A stretch of DNA of 64,000 nucleotides. It comes from Calonectria ilicicola. Its lineage: Eukaryota; Ascomycota; Sordariomycetes; Hypocreales; Nectriaceae. The DNA is taken from NCBI GenBank assembly GCA_020809705.1, contig CP085835.1:3286001-3350000 (forward strand), read 5' to 3'. A program made the translations under genes and the position numbers. The notes beneath the pieces are model-generated. The model made no database searches. It was not told the DNA's origin and worked only from the letters and a program-made list of their open reading frames with translations. Within the stretch, counting starts at the first letter, position 1. The number at the start of each line of letters is the position of its first letter. Shown here piece by piece: positions 22,529 through 34,387 of the stretch.

Positions 22529-22600
22529 TCCGGCTTATCGCATCCCTCCGTCTTATCGTAATCGTCCGTCTTATCGCAAAGTTCCGGCTTATCATCCATT
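22529..22600 (+). promoter_or_regulatory. Four-copy 18-bp tandem array of GATA-factor sites
   Basis: Four consecutive 18-bp units start at 22529, 22547, 22565 and 22583. Each begins TCCG and contains CTTATC (GATAAG on the other strand) at 22534, 22552, 22570 and 22588, exactly 18 bp apart. HGATAR is the target of AreA/NIT2-type nitrogen regulators. The array lies between the divergent MFS gene and the amidase, 264-335 bp upstream of the amidase ATG. Frames across it encode PAYR/PSYR hexapeptides but have no gene structure, so I read it as regulatory DNA. Confidence 0.65.
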
Positions 22601-22778
22601 TTGTACCCATTGCATTGTCTGCCACATCGTCTGTCCTATTGTAACCTTCCGCTCCATTGAATGCCCATGTCGGGGCCAAGACATTGCTGCCGAGGCGGTG
22701 CTTGGCCACGGCAAATAGAGCCAAAACAAAAGAACCTTGGCCGATTTGCATGGGCAGGGCAGGATGAACCCCGCCTTG

Positions 22779-22785
22779 TATAAAT
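22779..22785 (+). promoter_or_regulatory. TATA-box-like element of the amidase gene
   Basis: TATAAAT lies about 80 bp upstream of the amidase ATG at 22864, a normal place for a core promoter element in fungi. This is a motif match only. Confidence 0.4.
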
Positions 22786-22863
22786 GCGATGTAAGCCCGA
22801 CACCTTGACTCGTTTGCTACACCCTGCAACCCATTTCAACAAAATATTATCCAGGATTTAAAC

Positions 22864-24900
22864 ATGTCAACACAAGTCATAGTAAATGTTGTGGACTTGG
22901 CACTGGACGGCCATGACCCAGACTATCATGGCAGTACAGAAAGCTACGAGGACAAGATAGCTCGGAAGCAGGCTCAGTGCGCCGACGCGATTCCAGCTGC
23001 CTGGAAACTTCCAAAGGAACTTTTGGACTCTCTGCCTCTTCCGTTGGAAAAAGGCAAGACCAATCTATTCGAACTTGATATTGTCTCTCGATCGAATATT
23101 CTCACGAAAGACGAGATCAAGATAACGGAGGCCTACGATGTAGCGACACTCCTGAAAATGCTTGCCTCGGGAGAACTCAGTTCTGTCAATGTCACACGCG
23201 CATTTTCCAAGCGAGCGGCCATCGCCCAGCGGTTGGTGAGTTTGTGAAAAAGAATTTGCCTCATCCCCTCACTGAACACGGCAGACGAATTGCTTGACCG
23301 AGACTTTTTTTGACAGAGCCGATGCAAGGGCACGAGAGCTGGACGCCCTGAGAGAAAGCGGAAAGCTAGCAGGACCCTTACATGGACTGCCTATAAGCCT
23401 AAAAGACAGCCTCCGCGTTATAGGAACCCAATCAACCCTGGGACTAGTGGCATTTTTGGGCAACTGTCTAGCGAAATCCAACTCGCCGCTGGTAGAGATT
23501 TTGATCAACCTTGGTGCGGTTCCATTTGTAAAAACAAATATTCCTCAAACCATGATGGTAAAAGAAATTGTCGCCTAAAACGTTGTTTGCATACTGAACC
23601 GCTGTCCTAGACACCAGACTCTCACAATCATGTCTTTGGTCGTACTCTGAACCCTCACAACACCGCTCTGGGAGCTGGAGGCTCTAGTGGAGGAGAAGGA
23701 GCTTTGATAGCATTCCACGGTTCGCCGCTAGGCGTTGGGACCGATATCGCAGGTGAGCTGAGACGATTCAAAAGGGATTTTTTTTGATCTTCGAAATTTC
23801 CCCATTCATTTGAGTAGCGACTAAAAAGAATGTCTATCCAGGATCCATACGTATTCCTGCCCTGTGCTGCGGCGTATATGGCTTCAAACCAAGCATAAAT
23901 CGCATACCATTCGGAGGTCAGCAAGGATGCTTTGACACAGGAATTCGATGTGTTTATCCTGTCGCGGGGCCGATGGCCGGCGACATGAATGCCCTTGAGC
24001 TGTTTTGCAAAGCAGTTATTGATGCAAGACCATCTAAATATGATTCAAGTGCTATCTATGCACCCTGGAGAGAGTTTTCGCATGATCCAAGCCGCAAGCT
24101 TCGATTGGGTGTCCTACCTGCAGATCCATGCTTCCCTTTGCATCCATCTGTGCAAAAGACCATGAATAAAGCAGTTGGGATGCTTGAAGCCGATGGACAC
24201 ACTCTCATTAGTCTGTCATCGGATGAATGCCAAGTGAATAGCGCTAGTGAGGTTGCATGGGGTGCGTTTCTCTCATTGGATGATACCGCAATTAGGGTGC
24301 TTGCCGCTGGGCCAGAGCCAAATATTCCTTCTGCTGATTATATCACCGGAGAAGTTGAGAAATGGAGGAGACCTTATTTGACTAGCATCTCCAAGTACGA
24401 CCGGCTTGGTAAACTCTCTATTCTAGTGAAGAGAAAATGTGCTATCCAGGAGGCATGGCGAAAGGTGTGGCTGAAACATGGTCTTGATGCGGTTATTTCA
24501 CCTGGCGCTCAGAGCACTGCGGTTGAACATGACATGTTCGGGATACCTGCGTACACTACACTACAGAATATTCTTGAAGTCAGTTCTAGGTCCGATGAAG
24601 AAGTATTTGCCGCTGACATATTCCCAGTACCCGGCTTGTATACTTCCGTTTGGAAAGGCAGAAGCTTGTGACGAGACTTTTACTCTCCTGCTAGGTCAAA
24701 TAGGGCCTGAATGTAAGATTTCCAGAAACAAGGCCTATTGTGACATCACTAACAGATGTACAATCGCAGATAATTCTTTACTGTTGGAGGGTACGCCCTG
24801 CGCTGTGCAAGTCTTTACGGGAAGTATGCAGGATGAGGAGTGTCTAGATGTCTCCAAAATTATTGACTGCTGTATCAATAAAGTAGCCAATGGAGCATGA
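22864..24900 (+). CDS. Amidase-signature hydrolase (fungal acetamidase-like)
   Basis: Five exons: 22864-23235, 23285-23557, 23611-23752, 23842-24578 and 24628-24900, 598 aa. All introns are GT..AG and 49-89 bp. The amidase-signature triad is present: Lys in LPISLKDSL (K164), cis-Ser in GAGGSSGGEGAL, and nucleophile Ser in GTDIAGSIRIP, split by intron 3. The C-terminal half has YPACILPFGKAE and LEGTPCAVQVF, both usual in fungal acetamidase/FAAH-like proteins. It would hydrolyse an amide to acid plus ammonia in the cytosol, which fits nitrogen scavenging. The GATA-site array upstream and the divergent transporter support nitrogen control. The last exon could hide another intron near 24715, but the frame is open through it. 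The substrate is not defined by sequence. Confidence 0.9.
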
Positions 24901-26953
24901 AGATGACTAAGGTTGTTGGAATTTTGCATTTTATGTTGCTTCTTGGTTTGGATCCCGCAAGTTAGCGAGTACAGTCGTGGAGATAATCCAAGAGACATGC
25001 TTCGATGGCACACATGCTGAAAGCTACAATTCACTTGTTTCAAAAACTCTCCATGGGTGTTCAGATAACAACTTAATGGATATTTCTTTTTCAGTCTGAC
25101 AGGTTTTAACTATACAGAGAAAGTGCCTCATTCATTTAAACTTCAAAATTCTGAAATACTGGTGGCGAGTGTACTGTTCTACATTTATCTGTCGAAAATG
25201 AATTTTACTGCCCCAGTGTTGGGGGGTTTATTTTAAAGGTGCTCAATGCTGTCGCGTATCTTGGGGTCGGATTATTTCTCATAAGGCCATGTACCTAGCC
25301 CTGAAACCAAGGCCATTCGGAATGGTGCGGCTAGCTTGGGATGGGCCAACCAACAACCTGAAACTACCTGACTTCCACTCTCATACATAAAAGATTCTTG
25401 CTACACTCACATCTCCATAATTATGTAACCTGGGCACCAACCGAAAAGGGAGACGATAGAGCTCAGATGTGTCGTGAACATGCCTATTCCGGGCCAACAT
25501 GACTCCAGGTAAGACAATGTCTCAATCTATTATGGACCTGAAAAGGGGACTAATTACCTCCAGTTCAGCTGTGGTCTTTTACATCCGATGCTACTAGTGA
25601 TACTAGATTCCGGTCTGACCTTATTTAAATGTTAGTGACGCATGATGGCTCTTTGTTGGATTCTCAATTGCAAATATTCATGGTAAAAGTCGAATTTACA
25701 CAGAACTGACTAGATCACTCTGCTGTCTCATCTAGGGATGCTTTTCTTATCAAGGGATCAACATGTCTGGCAATTAGCATGGATGGCACAGTAACAATTG
25801 TAGACATGTCTTAAAACACGTTCACGGAATTCGACTCTTGGCAAAGTTTTAATTGCTTCGCATTTTAGACAAATATTTAATTTTTTTGTCGTGGAATGCG
25901 AAGAATAATGCCGAGGAGCTGAGAGAACTTGCAGATGCTTTATTATTTTATTACATTGGGCACTGCAAATTCTCTACTTTCCTTTCACTTTTCTTTTTTA
26001 GATGACCTAACGAATCGTTATTCGACCAAGGCCGTCCACGGCTTCATCCGCCACTCCCCCCCCTGCTGTTCTATTCAACCAAGTCATTCTTTATAATTTC
26101 TCTCTCTCGCCAGGGCCGGTTTAAAGAATTTGGAGCGATTTCGGTTGTTTTATAATTGTTAGAATATTAAAGGTTCATGATGCAGAACTCGAATTATGCA
26201 TCTGGGTGTACATAACATTATTGCGCTATCCATTTTAATGCAACTTACTTCAAATTCTGGGTATAATTATATTTACCCGATATTAAAATGGTTATTTTCC
26301 GTCTTTAGGGAAGAGGCCTGAAGGGCATCAAGATCTTCGGATGGGTCTTGACATAGACTTTCAAATTCGTTGGTACAATCGCCCTTATGCAAACTTTGAA
26401 GCGTTGAGGCAATGCAAGACGAAAACCTTGAGAAATAATTGACAACACTGACATCTAAATATTTTATTCAAGGTGTGTTCCATACATAATTGTACTAAAC
26501 AGGCGGTCAATTTAATTATCCTGAGTCGGACAGCCAGCGCAAGCCACGACTAATTTGACAGCCACTTTTTCAATCGAGTGAGGGCTAGAACGGATCTGGA
26601 CCAATGTTTTTTGCTTTGTTCATGGGTAACTAGGCCGTGTGGCTGAAAAATGAGGCTATTCAAGGCACTAGCTCTAAACCTGTCTCCTACTAGTCAACAA
26701 TAGTTTGTGGAATACAGCCACTTGGGAAAATTTGTTATTTATGCTTAAAACTATGCGAGTAAGGGAATTCATGTCCCTCTGAGTTGAATTTATTTGTTTG
26801 ACTGTAGTTATTTAACGAATGCGGTATCCGGTTGGGGGACTTAGGCTAGTCGAATCATTACTATTCCAACCTTTTTCTCACATCCCATTTATCCCCCGAA
26901 TTAAGCAATTCGAGATTTGCATTCATCTCGGGTGCCTTTTTTCCTTTGCCGCA
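24901..26953. other. Long AT-rich intergenic region
   Basis: About 2 kb with no recognisable gene, repeat or RNA. Many TA-rich tracts occur. Its last part should hold the promoter of the Ser/Thr-rich gene. Confidence 0.4.
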
Positions 26954-27751
26954 ATGCACCTTTTGTCTACTTGCCTTGGCATCGTTGCTATCGGTTCGTT
27001 TGCATCCGGCCGGCTGTGTAAGCCAGCCAATCTCCATGCATAGTACGCATTGTCTTCTGGCGGGGGCTCAACTGCTTCGATCATTTTCGACAGCACTGTT
27101 GGAGGCACTGATGTAAGCAACACCGGGAGTATCGAGGCGACCACCACCGAGAGTATCGAGGCGACCACCACCGACAGTATCGAGGTGACCACCACCGACA
27201 GTATCGAGGCGACCACCACCGAGAGCATTGATGTGAGCACCACCGAGAGCATCGATGTGAGCACCACCAACAGCGTCGAGGCGAGCACTACCGAAACCAT
27301 CGAGGCAACCACCACAGAGAACGTCGAGACTAGTGCCACCCAGACCGTTGATGTGAGCACAACCGAGAGCATCGATGTGGCCGTCATCAGCAGCGCCGAG
27401 GCGAGCACTACCGAGGCTATCGAGCCTATCACCACGGAGAGCATAGATGCGGGCATCACCAACAGTGGCAGCTCCGCCACAACCACGGAAGTAGAATCTT
27501 CCGCTGAGACTGCTGCTAGTTCCATCAACACTGCGACTGCCTCATCTACTACATCTCCACTGCTTCGGACATTCATTCTCCTTGGGTCTGGATCAGGAAA
27601 CCCAAATGTTGACAATAAACAGCCCACCAGCGGTGGTTTGCTTTCAGCGGTGACTTTTAGTTCCCTCAATTCAATGTACGCCAGTCACCCAATCTATCTC
27701 GAAGATTCAACGAATTACCTGAGGTCAAACGGTCGATATATCGGCTGGTAG
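26954..27751 (+). CDS. Ser/Thr-rich secreted repeat protein, probably disrupted
   Basis: The ATG at 26954 starts a signal peptide (MHLLSTCLGIVAIGSFASG). A TAG at 27041 stops that frame, but the same frame reopens at once into a repeat region. A 78-bp intron at 27016-27093 (GTGTAA..CAG) would remove the stop in frame; its donor is weak. The repeat is an 8-residue unit like SIEATTTE, 14 copies at 27128-27463, with many O-glycosylation sites as in cell-wall mannoproteins. After a non-repeat part (LLRTFILLGSG...) the frame ends RYIGW and TAG (27749-27751). The same frame continues to 27982 with a globular-looking segment (VNDIGQLPPIICTPGRAGEA), so that TAG is probably a premature stop, for example from TGG. 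Expected location is the cell surface. Confidence 0.55.
27128..27463 (+). repeat. 24-bp tandem repeat coding SIEATTTE-like octapeptides
   Basis: Fourteen diverged 24-bp units, most similar at the 5' end (AGTATCGAGGCGACCACCACCGA type) and drifting towards the 3' end. The pattern also keeps the opposite strand open, giving a false Val/Ser-rich frame there. Confidence 0.8.
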
Positions 27752-27982
27752 TCGTCCGATAACGGTCTACATATGGTCAATGATATTGGACAGTTGCCAC
27801 CTATCATCTGCACCCCTGGTCGGGCTGGCGAGGCTATATCATGTTATTCAAAGAATGAACCAGCGGCAACACAATTTTACGTGATTAGTCAAAGCGCTGG
27901 CGTCGTGCTACGAATGACGAGCTCAGGAAATGTACCTATGAATAACGCGGCCGTAAATTTGATCATAGGCAATGCTGACTAA
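27752..27982 (+). pseudogene. In-frame C-terminal extension of the Ser/Thr-rich gene beyond a TAG
   Basis: It continues the reading frame of the preceding gene after one stop codon: SSDNGLHMVNDIG, then CTPGRAGEAISCYSKNE and a tail ending IIGNAD before TAA at 27980-27982. The two Cys and ordered composition look like the end of a secreted domain. I found no GT..AG intron of suitable phase that removes the TAG. Confidence 0.45.
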
Positions 27983-28548
27983 ATCGGTTGAAGACTCGAG
28001 ACACTGTATAATCTCGGGATGGCCAGAGCTTCTGTAGAGTCGTGGCATGTGCTAGTAACTAGAGCCAATATTTATACTGAGATACTATATAAAAAGTTGT
28101 AGACATCATTTTAGCTATTAACATCATATTTTTACTCACGGAGTTTTTCTTTGTTCATACAAATGCACTAGAAGGCCGAAGTACCCTAATTGGGAGAGCA
28201 GATCTCATATTCATCATTATTAATGTTTTATTTGGAATCATTCAAACTCGAATGGACTTGTCTGTGGCCTAGATTGAAGCTAATACGTTTATGGCAGGTC
28301 CCGGCGAATCGCACTAAGCCAAATTCATTCGAGCTGCAGGGACAGAGAGATCTTATCGTATAGCGTTCCCGTGTGGACCTGAAGGGAGACCCTTTTCAAA
28401 AGTTCTGGAAACTATGTCCGAGACATACATTGTGGTGGCTATATATACTTATTCTAGCCATTGAGCTTTATAAAGAAACTGATCTTACCTGGTTCGTTTT
28501 CATGATCAGTTATTCTATCTTTAGATTTGACCCCGGCATTAATCCACA
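27983..28548. other. Intergenic, promoter of the monocarboxylate-type MFS gene
   Basis: About 570 bp between the Ser/Thr-rich gene and the transporter. A short frame at 28373-28612 lacks any recognised domain and overlaps the real start in another frame. Confidence 0.4.
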
Positions 28549-30010
28549 ATGGATAAGATCCAAAACGGACGATCATCGCTTGAAGAGCAAAAATGCTCAC
28601 CGCTGCCTCTAAATTGTATATCTTTCTTCTGGCTTCAACGCTATGGAAGCTGACGTTCGTAAATTTTAGCGACGAGTGTGGCACTCGAACCTGATGAATA
28701 TCCTGAAGGGGGCCTGAAGGCATGGTCGGTGGTGTTTGGCGCTTGGTGCGCCATGATCCCTTCCATGGGGTTGCTAAATTCCATGGCAGTCCTCCAGGCA
28801 TGGCTCAGCGAACATGAATTGCAAGGGATGCAAGAGTCAAAAATGGGTTGGATATTTAGCATTTACGCCTTCTTTTTATTTTTCTGCGGTGCGCAGATTG
28901 GTTAGTTGTGACCGAGTGGTGAGGTGCCCGAGTGCTTACTGATCCCGCCCTAGGACCTATATTTGACTCTCACAACGTTCAGTTCTTGGTTGTGCCAGGT
29001 ACAATCGGTATCGTGGTGGCCATGGTTTTATTCAGCTTTTCACAGCGTAAGAGACACTAGGTAATCCCATGTACACCGATACTAACACGATACTAATGCT
29101 AGATTACTACCAATATTTGTTGTCTTTTGGTGTCCTCGGAGGTATCTCGGCATCCTTGTTATTTACCCCGAGCATCTCGGCTGTCGGTCACTGGTTTCTC
29201 AAACGACGAGGACTGGCAACAGGAATTGCATGCACTGCAGGTGGCTTTGGCGGTGTATGGATGCCTTTAGTCGTCCTCTACTTGGCCCCAAAGGTAGGAT
29301 TCGGTTGGGCAATGCGAATCATTGCTCTGATCTGCGCGGTACATGGACTACTTGCGTGCTGCCTGCTACGGAAAAGATTACCTCCAAACAAAGCATCGGG
29401 ATCATCAATCGACCTTAAAGCACTAAAGAACCTCAAATATGCTGTGCTTGCAATCGGATTAGTTCTGGTCGAGTTTTCTATCTTCACACCGTTGACATAC
29501 ATATGCTCTTATGTCATACACTCTGGTTACACCTTCCATGATGCTTATATGCTGATTGTGTTTTTAAACATTGGCGCAGTTTTTGGAAGAGCATTACCTG
29601 GTTATGCTGCAGATCGATTTGGCACCATCAATGTAATGGCCGCCATGATGTTCGTATGCACAGCTGTTATTTATGGGCTTTGGCTCACGGCCGATGGCAA
29701 CCAAGCCATGGTAGTATCATTTACCGTGATCTTTGGGTTTTGTTCCGGTGCGTCTATTAGTCTGTCTCCAGTCTGCATTGGTCTTGTCTGCGATACAAAA
29801 GACTACGGGAAGCGCAGCGGCACAGCTTTTACTCTTACCAGCTTCGGGACGCTGGTTGGAATCCCAATCGCCGGCGCTCTTCTTGGAGGAAGTGGTGCAT
29901 CTTATAGAGGTCTGATTATTTTCTCTGGGGCGTTTTATGTAGTAGCATTTGTTGTTTATGTTGTTGGTAGAGGTTTGGTTGGTGGGTGGAAGATGTCTGC
30001 CCGCTGTTAG
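28549..30010 (+). CDS. MFS transporter, monocarboxylate-transporter-like
   Basis: Four exons: 28549-28615, 28670-28900, 28954-29046 and 29103-30010, 432 aa; introns of 53-56 bp have GT..AG ends. The first exon encodes a short polar N-terminus (MDKIQNGRSS). Exon 2 starts with YPEGGLKAWSVVFGAW, the MCT-family signature ([D/E]GG..W) at the start of TM1. Later segments include WFLKRRGLATGIACTAGGFGG, the usual TM4-5 signature of fungal MCT-like proteins, and GYAADRFG in the central part. Twelve hydrophobic segments are expected. Such proteins move monocarboxylates, riboflavin or metabolites across the plasma membrane; the substrate is unknown. It stands alone, with a convergent MOSC gene downstream. 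Confidence 0.92.
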
Positions 30011-30298
30011 ACTGGGTTCAATTGGTGAACCCCTTGGATTATTCACGATAGAGATACTAATTATTGTGGCCTAACCTACAAGGCAATAGGGATGGCATAA
30101 AAGGTTGATGGAATGAAATGTTTGGGTTAGATTAAACCGTCGGCGCTGGGTAGTGAAGTGGTATAATTGATTTGATCATCCACCATCTCAGGATAAACTG
30201 ATAGAATCGCTTGGGTAGAAAAATAATTATAAAAGGCTGCTAATAATTGTACAATGGTGCATTTACCACACTGAAATTTGTTGCACGCCTTTCTTTGT

Positions 30299-31415
30299 TC
30301 AATTCGAGGCAGCAGCCTGTACTTCTCCTGCTCTCTCTGTTACCTGTACGATATCACCGACTCTTAATATCGCCCCACTTGGCGCAGCACATGCGTACTG
30401 GCCAAAGACCGGTTTATCTTAAGTGGTATTAGCAAAAGTGGCCAAACACACTGGATGGAGGCTGTTACATACGAGGAAATGCGCTATTAACCCGACGATC
30501 TCTGGCCAAGAGTCCATACAGCTGCCGGTTTCTGGGGGTAGTCTGCCCAGTTTCTAGGTCTGCATTTAAACTAAGACAGCGGGTTGTTTTGAAGATACAT
30601 CTGATAATGGCCGTCACTGCGTTATTGTCGCTCGAGTACACTCTCAGTTCCTTCCAGTCATCCTCGTCAAAGGGAGCCATTTCTGGACCCCCATCAATGT
30701 GAATATTTGGTCGAAATCTAAGAATAACATCTTCTGACTGAGAAGAGGGGGGAAGCCGAGACCTCGCTTCCTTTTCAGATGCCACTGACGTGACGAGAAA
30801 TGGTGCAGCATCGGCGAAACGAAGCCCTTGTGGTCGCCGCCTGTCACCAAGCGAAATAGGTACGATACCGCGCTGGCCTTGAATGTAAGCTGCACCAGGA
30901 ATGTCACGCCGGCCGCTGCCGCCAATGAACAAAAGCCGGACTGGCATGTCTAGGTGTTGACTGAAGAACTTGGCGGGCTCATCTCCCATATCAATTCCAA
31001 CGGCGGGTGTGCCAAAGATACAGACATCATATCTTTTGGATGCACGATACAGTAAAGGCGAAGGTAAGAGGGGAATGGTAATAAATGACTCCGGTTGGGC
31101 TTTGATGTGCTTGATAGTAAGCTTTGACCAACTATCGTCGATGAAGGGCTGGAAGAGGCATAGCGGAAACAAGTTCTTAATTGTGATGTACTCGGCAAAG
31201 TGTCCGGATGTTTGAGGCGTATCTTTAATCAAGATGAATTGGCGATCGAATCGGAAACCCTCGCTGGTAATTTCGGCAAAAGGGACTTCGACGGGCAAAA
31301 TCGACTTGACTGGGTAGATGAACAGCTGCAAATGGAGAGTTGTTAGGGACTGATAATGACAGGCATCGCCATGGCCTCAACGAAGTGGAATATGACCTAC
31401 TCGCTGAATACGCAT
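30299..31415 (-). CDS. MOSC-domain protein (molybdenum cofactor sulfurase C-terminal-like)
   Basis: Three exons: 31401-31415, 30473-31325 and 30299-30417, 328 aa. The first exon codes only MRIQR and joins to LFIYPVKSILPVEV, the start of the MOSC N-terminal beta-barrel domain. The middle has RFRPNIHIDGGPEMAPFDEDDW, the MOSC core, and TTRCLSLNADLETG. The last exon supplies KPVFGQYA..GAILRVGDIVQV, the usual C-terminal strand pair, which shows that the 55-bp last intron is real. MOSC proteins, such as the amidoxime-reducing mARC enzymes, bind molybdenum cofactor through a conserved Cys (TTRC here is a candidate) and reduce N-hydroxylated compounds or handle sulfur. It is divergent from a Zn2Cys6 regulator 716 bp away, which may share its promoter. 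Confidence 0.9.
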
Positions 31416-32130
31416 GTCCAAGAGCGTGGGATACCGAGCATCGCCAAGAACTCGATTTCACCGCCCGTGAATACAATCGCTTCGTTGTTGTTATGGAGGG
31501 CTAAGGTGTGGATCAGAACCGCGCTATGCAAATTTGCCCCGTTGGCGATTCAATCCCGCCTCCTGGATTTGTCATCATTTAAAAGTCTCCTTCAAGTGAA
31601 AATTTCTTGATTGAGAAGAGGAGGAAGGCAAATCCGAAACGACTCAAGGGAGGAAAATTGCACCAAAACCAACTTCACTATGAGCAGGGTGATTAATGAA
31701 CATTGACGATCCACAGTTTAACCCACGGCGACCTATGGCCTGAGGAGAACAATTCCTATTGCAAAGGGCTGAGTTCTCTTGACGCCATCATCAATTGCAC
31801 TAGCCTGTATTGAGCATCTCCCAGCGACGCGCATGTCCGAGCCCAAGCTAGGCCAGACTCGGAAGCCCCTGGCGAGCCCGAGCTACAGAGTGGACCTCGG
31901 GATTGGTCACCCCCTCGTTCTAAGCGGCATTCCGTGCATCAGCACCTCACGTGTATTCGACTCTGACGATTTCGATCCTGGCAAGTTGATGACTGTTGGC
32001 GTATGACTATCCATTCCACAAGCGACCTCGGAGTTCCTTGCCGTTGTATAGTTGAGTTCTTCGAGGCTCAGCCCAGCCTCGACCGTCAAATTGTTCATCT
32101 GGCAAAAGCACCTATCAGGAGCCCTCAATC
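31416..32130. other. Shared promoter between MOSC gene and Zn2Cys6 regulator
   Basis: 715 bp between two divergent starts. No gene is seen. Signals for both genes must lie here; I did not identify a clear inverted CGG pair with confidence. Confidence 0.45.
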
Positions 32131-34387
32131 ATGTCTCGACCCTATGCGGAAACTTCCAATGTAGCTCCGGTCCCCTGTGGTCGTTGCCGAAAGCGCCGCG
32201 TCAAAGTAAGGTTCTTTTATTACTTGCTTGACGGCCCCATTTTGACCCAAAAATAAGTGTGATAGGCGGAAACCTGGCTGCGCGCGCTGTGAAGGACTGT
32301 CGCAACCTTGTCCGGGATATGACCGGGTTCGCGGGTTTCTAGATCAAGGTCAGCACATACGGAAAAAGCATGCAACCAATGTTAGTGTCACAAGTCTTTC
32401 AAGTCGTCTTGTCTCATCACCCTCGGGTTCTACTTCGATTTCCCAATCACGAGCATCTCCGCAAAATAACCCGACTGTGGATCTGTTGCTGGACCAAACA
32501 CAAAGCCCATCGCTGGCAACACCTCAGACTTCTACCGCTACTACCACTGCTAGCTCAGTGCATGCAAGCTCGGTACATGCAAGCTCAGCAACCACTCTAG
32601 ATTTGGACTTGGATCCAGACTTTGATTCCGCTTTCTTCGACATCGACCCAGTCGAATACTATTCCCAAACTACTAACTGCTGTGGATTTCTCCCCAGTAT
32701 ACCCCTAATCGACGATTTTCAAGACTTGTCCCATGTGTCTTTACCTAGCCTTGAAGGGTATTTAGGGTCATCAAATAGCTCTTGTGATGGGAATGGTCTG
32801 CCATTGCAACTTGTAGCCGAGTCCATCAAGGACCGTGAGGCACAAGAGGCTGATCTGATCAGGCATTATATCGATGTCATTAGCCCTTGGCTGGATGTTT
32901 TCGACATTGAAAAATATTTTGGCCACATAGTTCCCGGAAAGGCGGCTAAAAGCGTGTTGTTAAAAGACTCTCTGGCCGCAGTGGCAGCGAAACAATTTGG
33001 TAAAATGCGACATGACAGTGCCATGTTTAGCAATCGAGACCCCACCTCATACGCGTTGGGTCAGCACTACAATAATCTGCAGGTTGACTGGTTATATGAA
33101 GCAGCGGGCTTTTACGACAAAGCAATTCGCCAAATGATAACCACCTTGGAAACACTCGGCGACAAGGTTGCAAATCCAACAAATGGGTCAACTATGCTGA
33201 ACTCTTCAGAACACATCTTGTCAGATAATACACCATTGATGCCCGAAAAGGGTCGGAAAGGCAAATTTGAGTCGCCAAATGAGACGGTCGACAACCTCTT
33301 GATAGCTGTATCAATATTCTTGCTTTATGAAGCCCTGGACAACCGACAATTTAGCATGATACAGTAAGACTTTCACCTCCATCTTTCACCATTTAATTTT
33401 ACTAATTGTCCAAAAAGGCACATGGCAGGTGCGCAGCATCTTCTGTTTCGTGATTTTCAGCACCAGAAGCCCCCTCATTCACCATCTCAAATGGAAATTT
33501 CCATTCTACCCAATATCATCGACACCACAAAAGCTTGGCAGGCCTCGTTTTGGAATTTCGCTTGTGTGGACTACGTCGTGTCCTATTCGGCAAAGAGCAC
33601 GACAAAACTCGACACCTCCGATATCCATCTTTGGAAGGCTGCTGGGCTGCCAATGGTTTCATCCAATGGAAAATGGGTTCCAGAACTTATTGGTGGCACC
33701 CAAAATGTACTTTCGTCCAATAGAATCACAGAAACACTATCCTGCAGGTCATTGATATGGATCGTGCTGGAAACATTAAATTTCGCGGCAACTGGTGGTG
33801 CACAGGAACCCGGCAGCTGGGACCTCATCAGCACACACCTCGATAGTTGGTTCTCCGCTCTGCCCGAATCCTTCGAACCGTGTTTAAGATCTACCGCTTC
33901 TAGAGGATATTCACTTCGCTATGGGCATACTACTGGCCTCGCGGCCACTCCCATGGCAGACTCTCTATCTACAATCCAGATACCTTTTCCAGAGCTCTTT
34001 TATAGTAACTCCATGGGGGCAGCGACACTTTTGCTATATCATTTCACCAGAATTCTTCTCCTACTTCACAAACCACCAACTCACCAGTCTTTTAATGCCA
34101 GACTAGGCACTCAACGCCTCAACGCATATCGTGAACACTCCAATCAGATTAACCACCACGCTGAACAGATTTGCGCCATTGCATTAGGCAGACCGCAACA
34201 TGCCGTCCAGTTACAGCTATTGCAACCTCTGTATATTTCTGGACTGTGTCTAGAATCCAAGGAGCAGAGAGTCATTTTGGCAGACCTTCTGGTTGGCCTT
34301 CAAGAAACTACAGGCAGCTCCACCGAGTGGAGACTATTAGAGCTGAAAGAAGAATGGGAGTGGAAGGATGGGCAATTTAATAATTAA
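32131..34387 (+). CDS. Zn2Cys6 fungal transcription factor
   Basis: Three exons: 32131-32205, 32258-33363 and 33418-34387, 716 aa. The first intron splits the zinc cluster: CGRCRKRRVK in exon 1, then CDRRKPGCARCEGLSQPC in exon 2, giving C-x2-C-x6-C-x5-C-x2-C-x6/7-C. The intron at that exact spot is common in fungal regulators. A Ser/Thr-rich linker with two VHASS copies and an acidic stretch (DLDLDPDFDSAFFDIDP, a possible activation region) precedes a long helical part, with segments such as EADLIRHYIDVISPWLDVFD that resemble the fungal-specific TF domain 2 family. It is a nuclear DNA-binding regulator. Targets are unknown; the divergent MOSC gene is the nearest candidate. Confidence 0.9.

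Noticed and set aside
22488..22718. Frame with PAYR/PSYR hexapeptide repeats
   Set aside because: It begins with TTG, has no domain and ends shortly. The 18-bp units are better explained by repeated GATA-factor sites in a promoter.
22509..22842. Minus-strand frames upstream of the amidase
   Set aside because: They cover the promoter with GATA sites and a TATA-like box and show no coding features.
26923..27669. Long Val/Ser-rich frame on the minus strand
   Set aside because: It is the mirror of the 24-bp repeat region of the Ser/Thr-rich gene. The repeat lacks stops in this frame by composition; no domain or signal is present.
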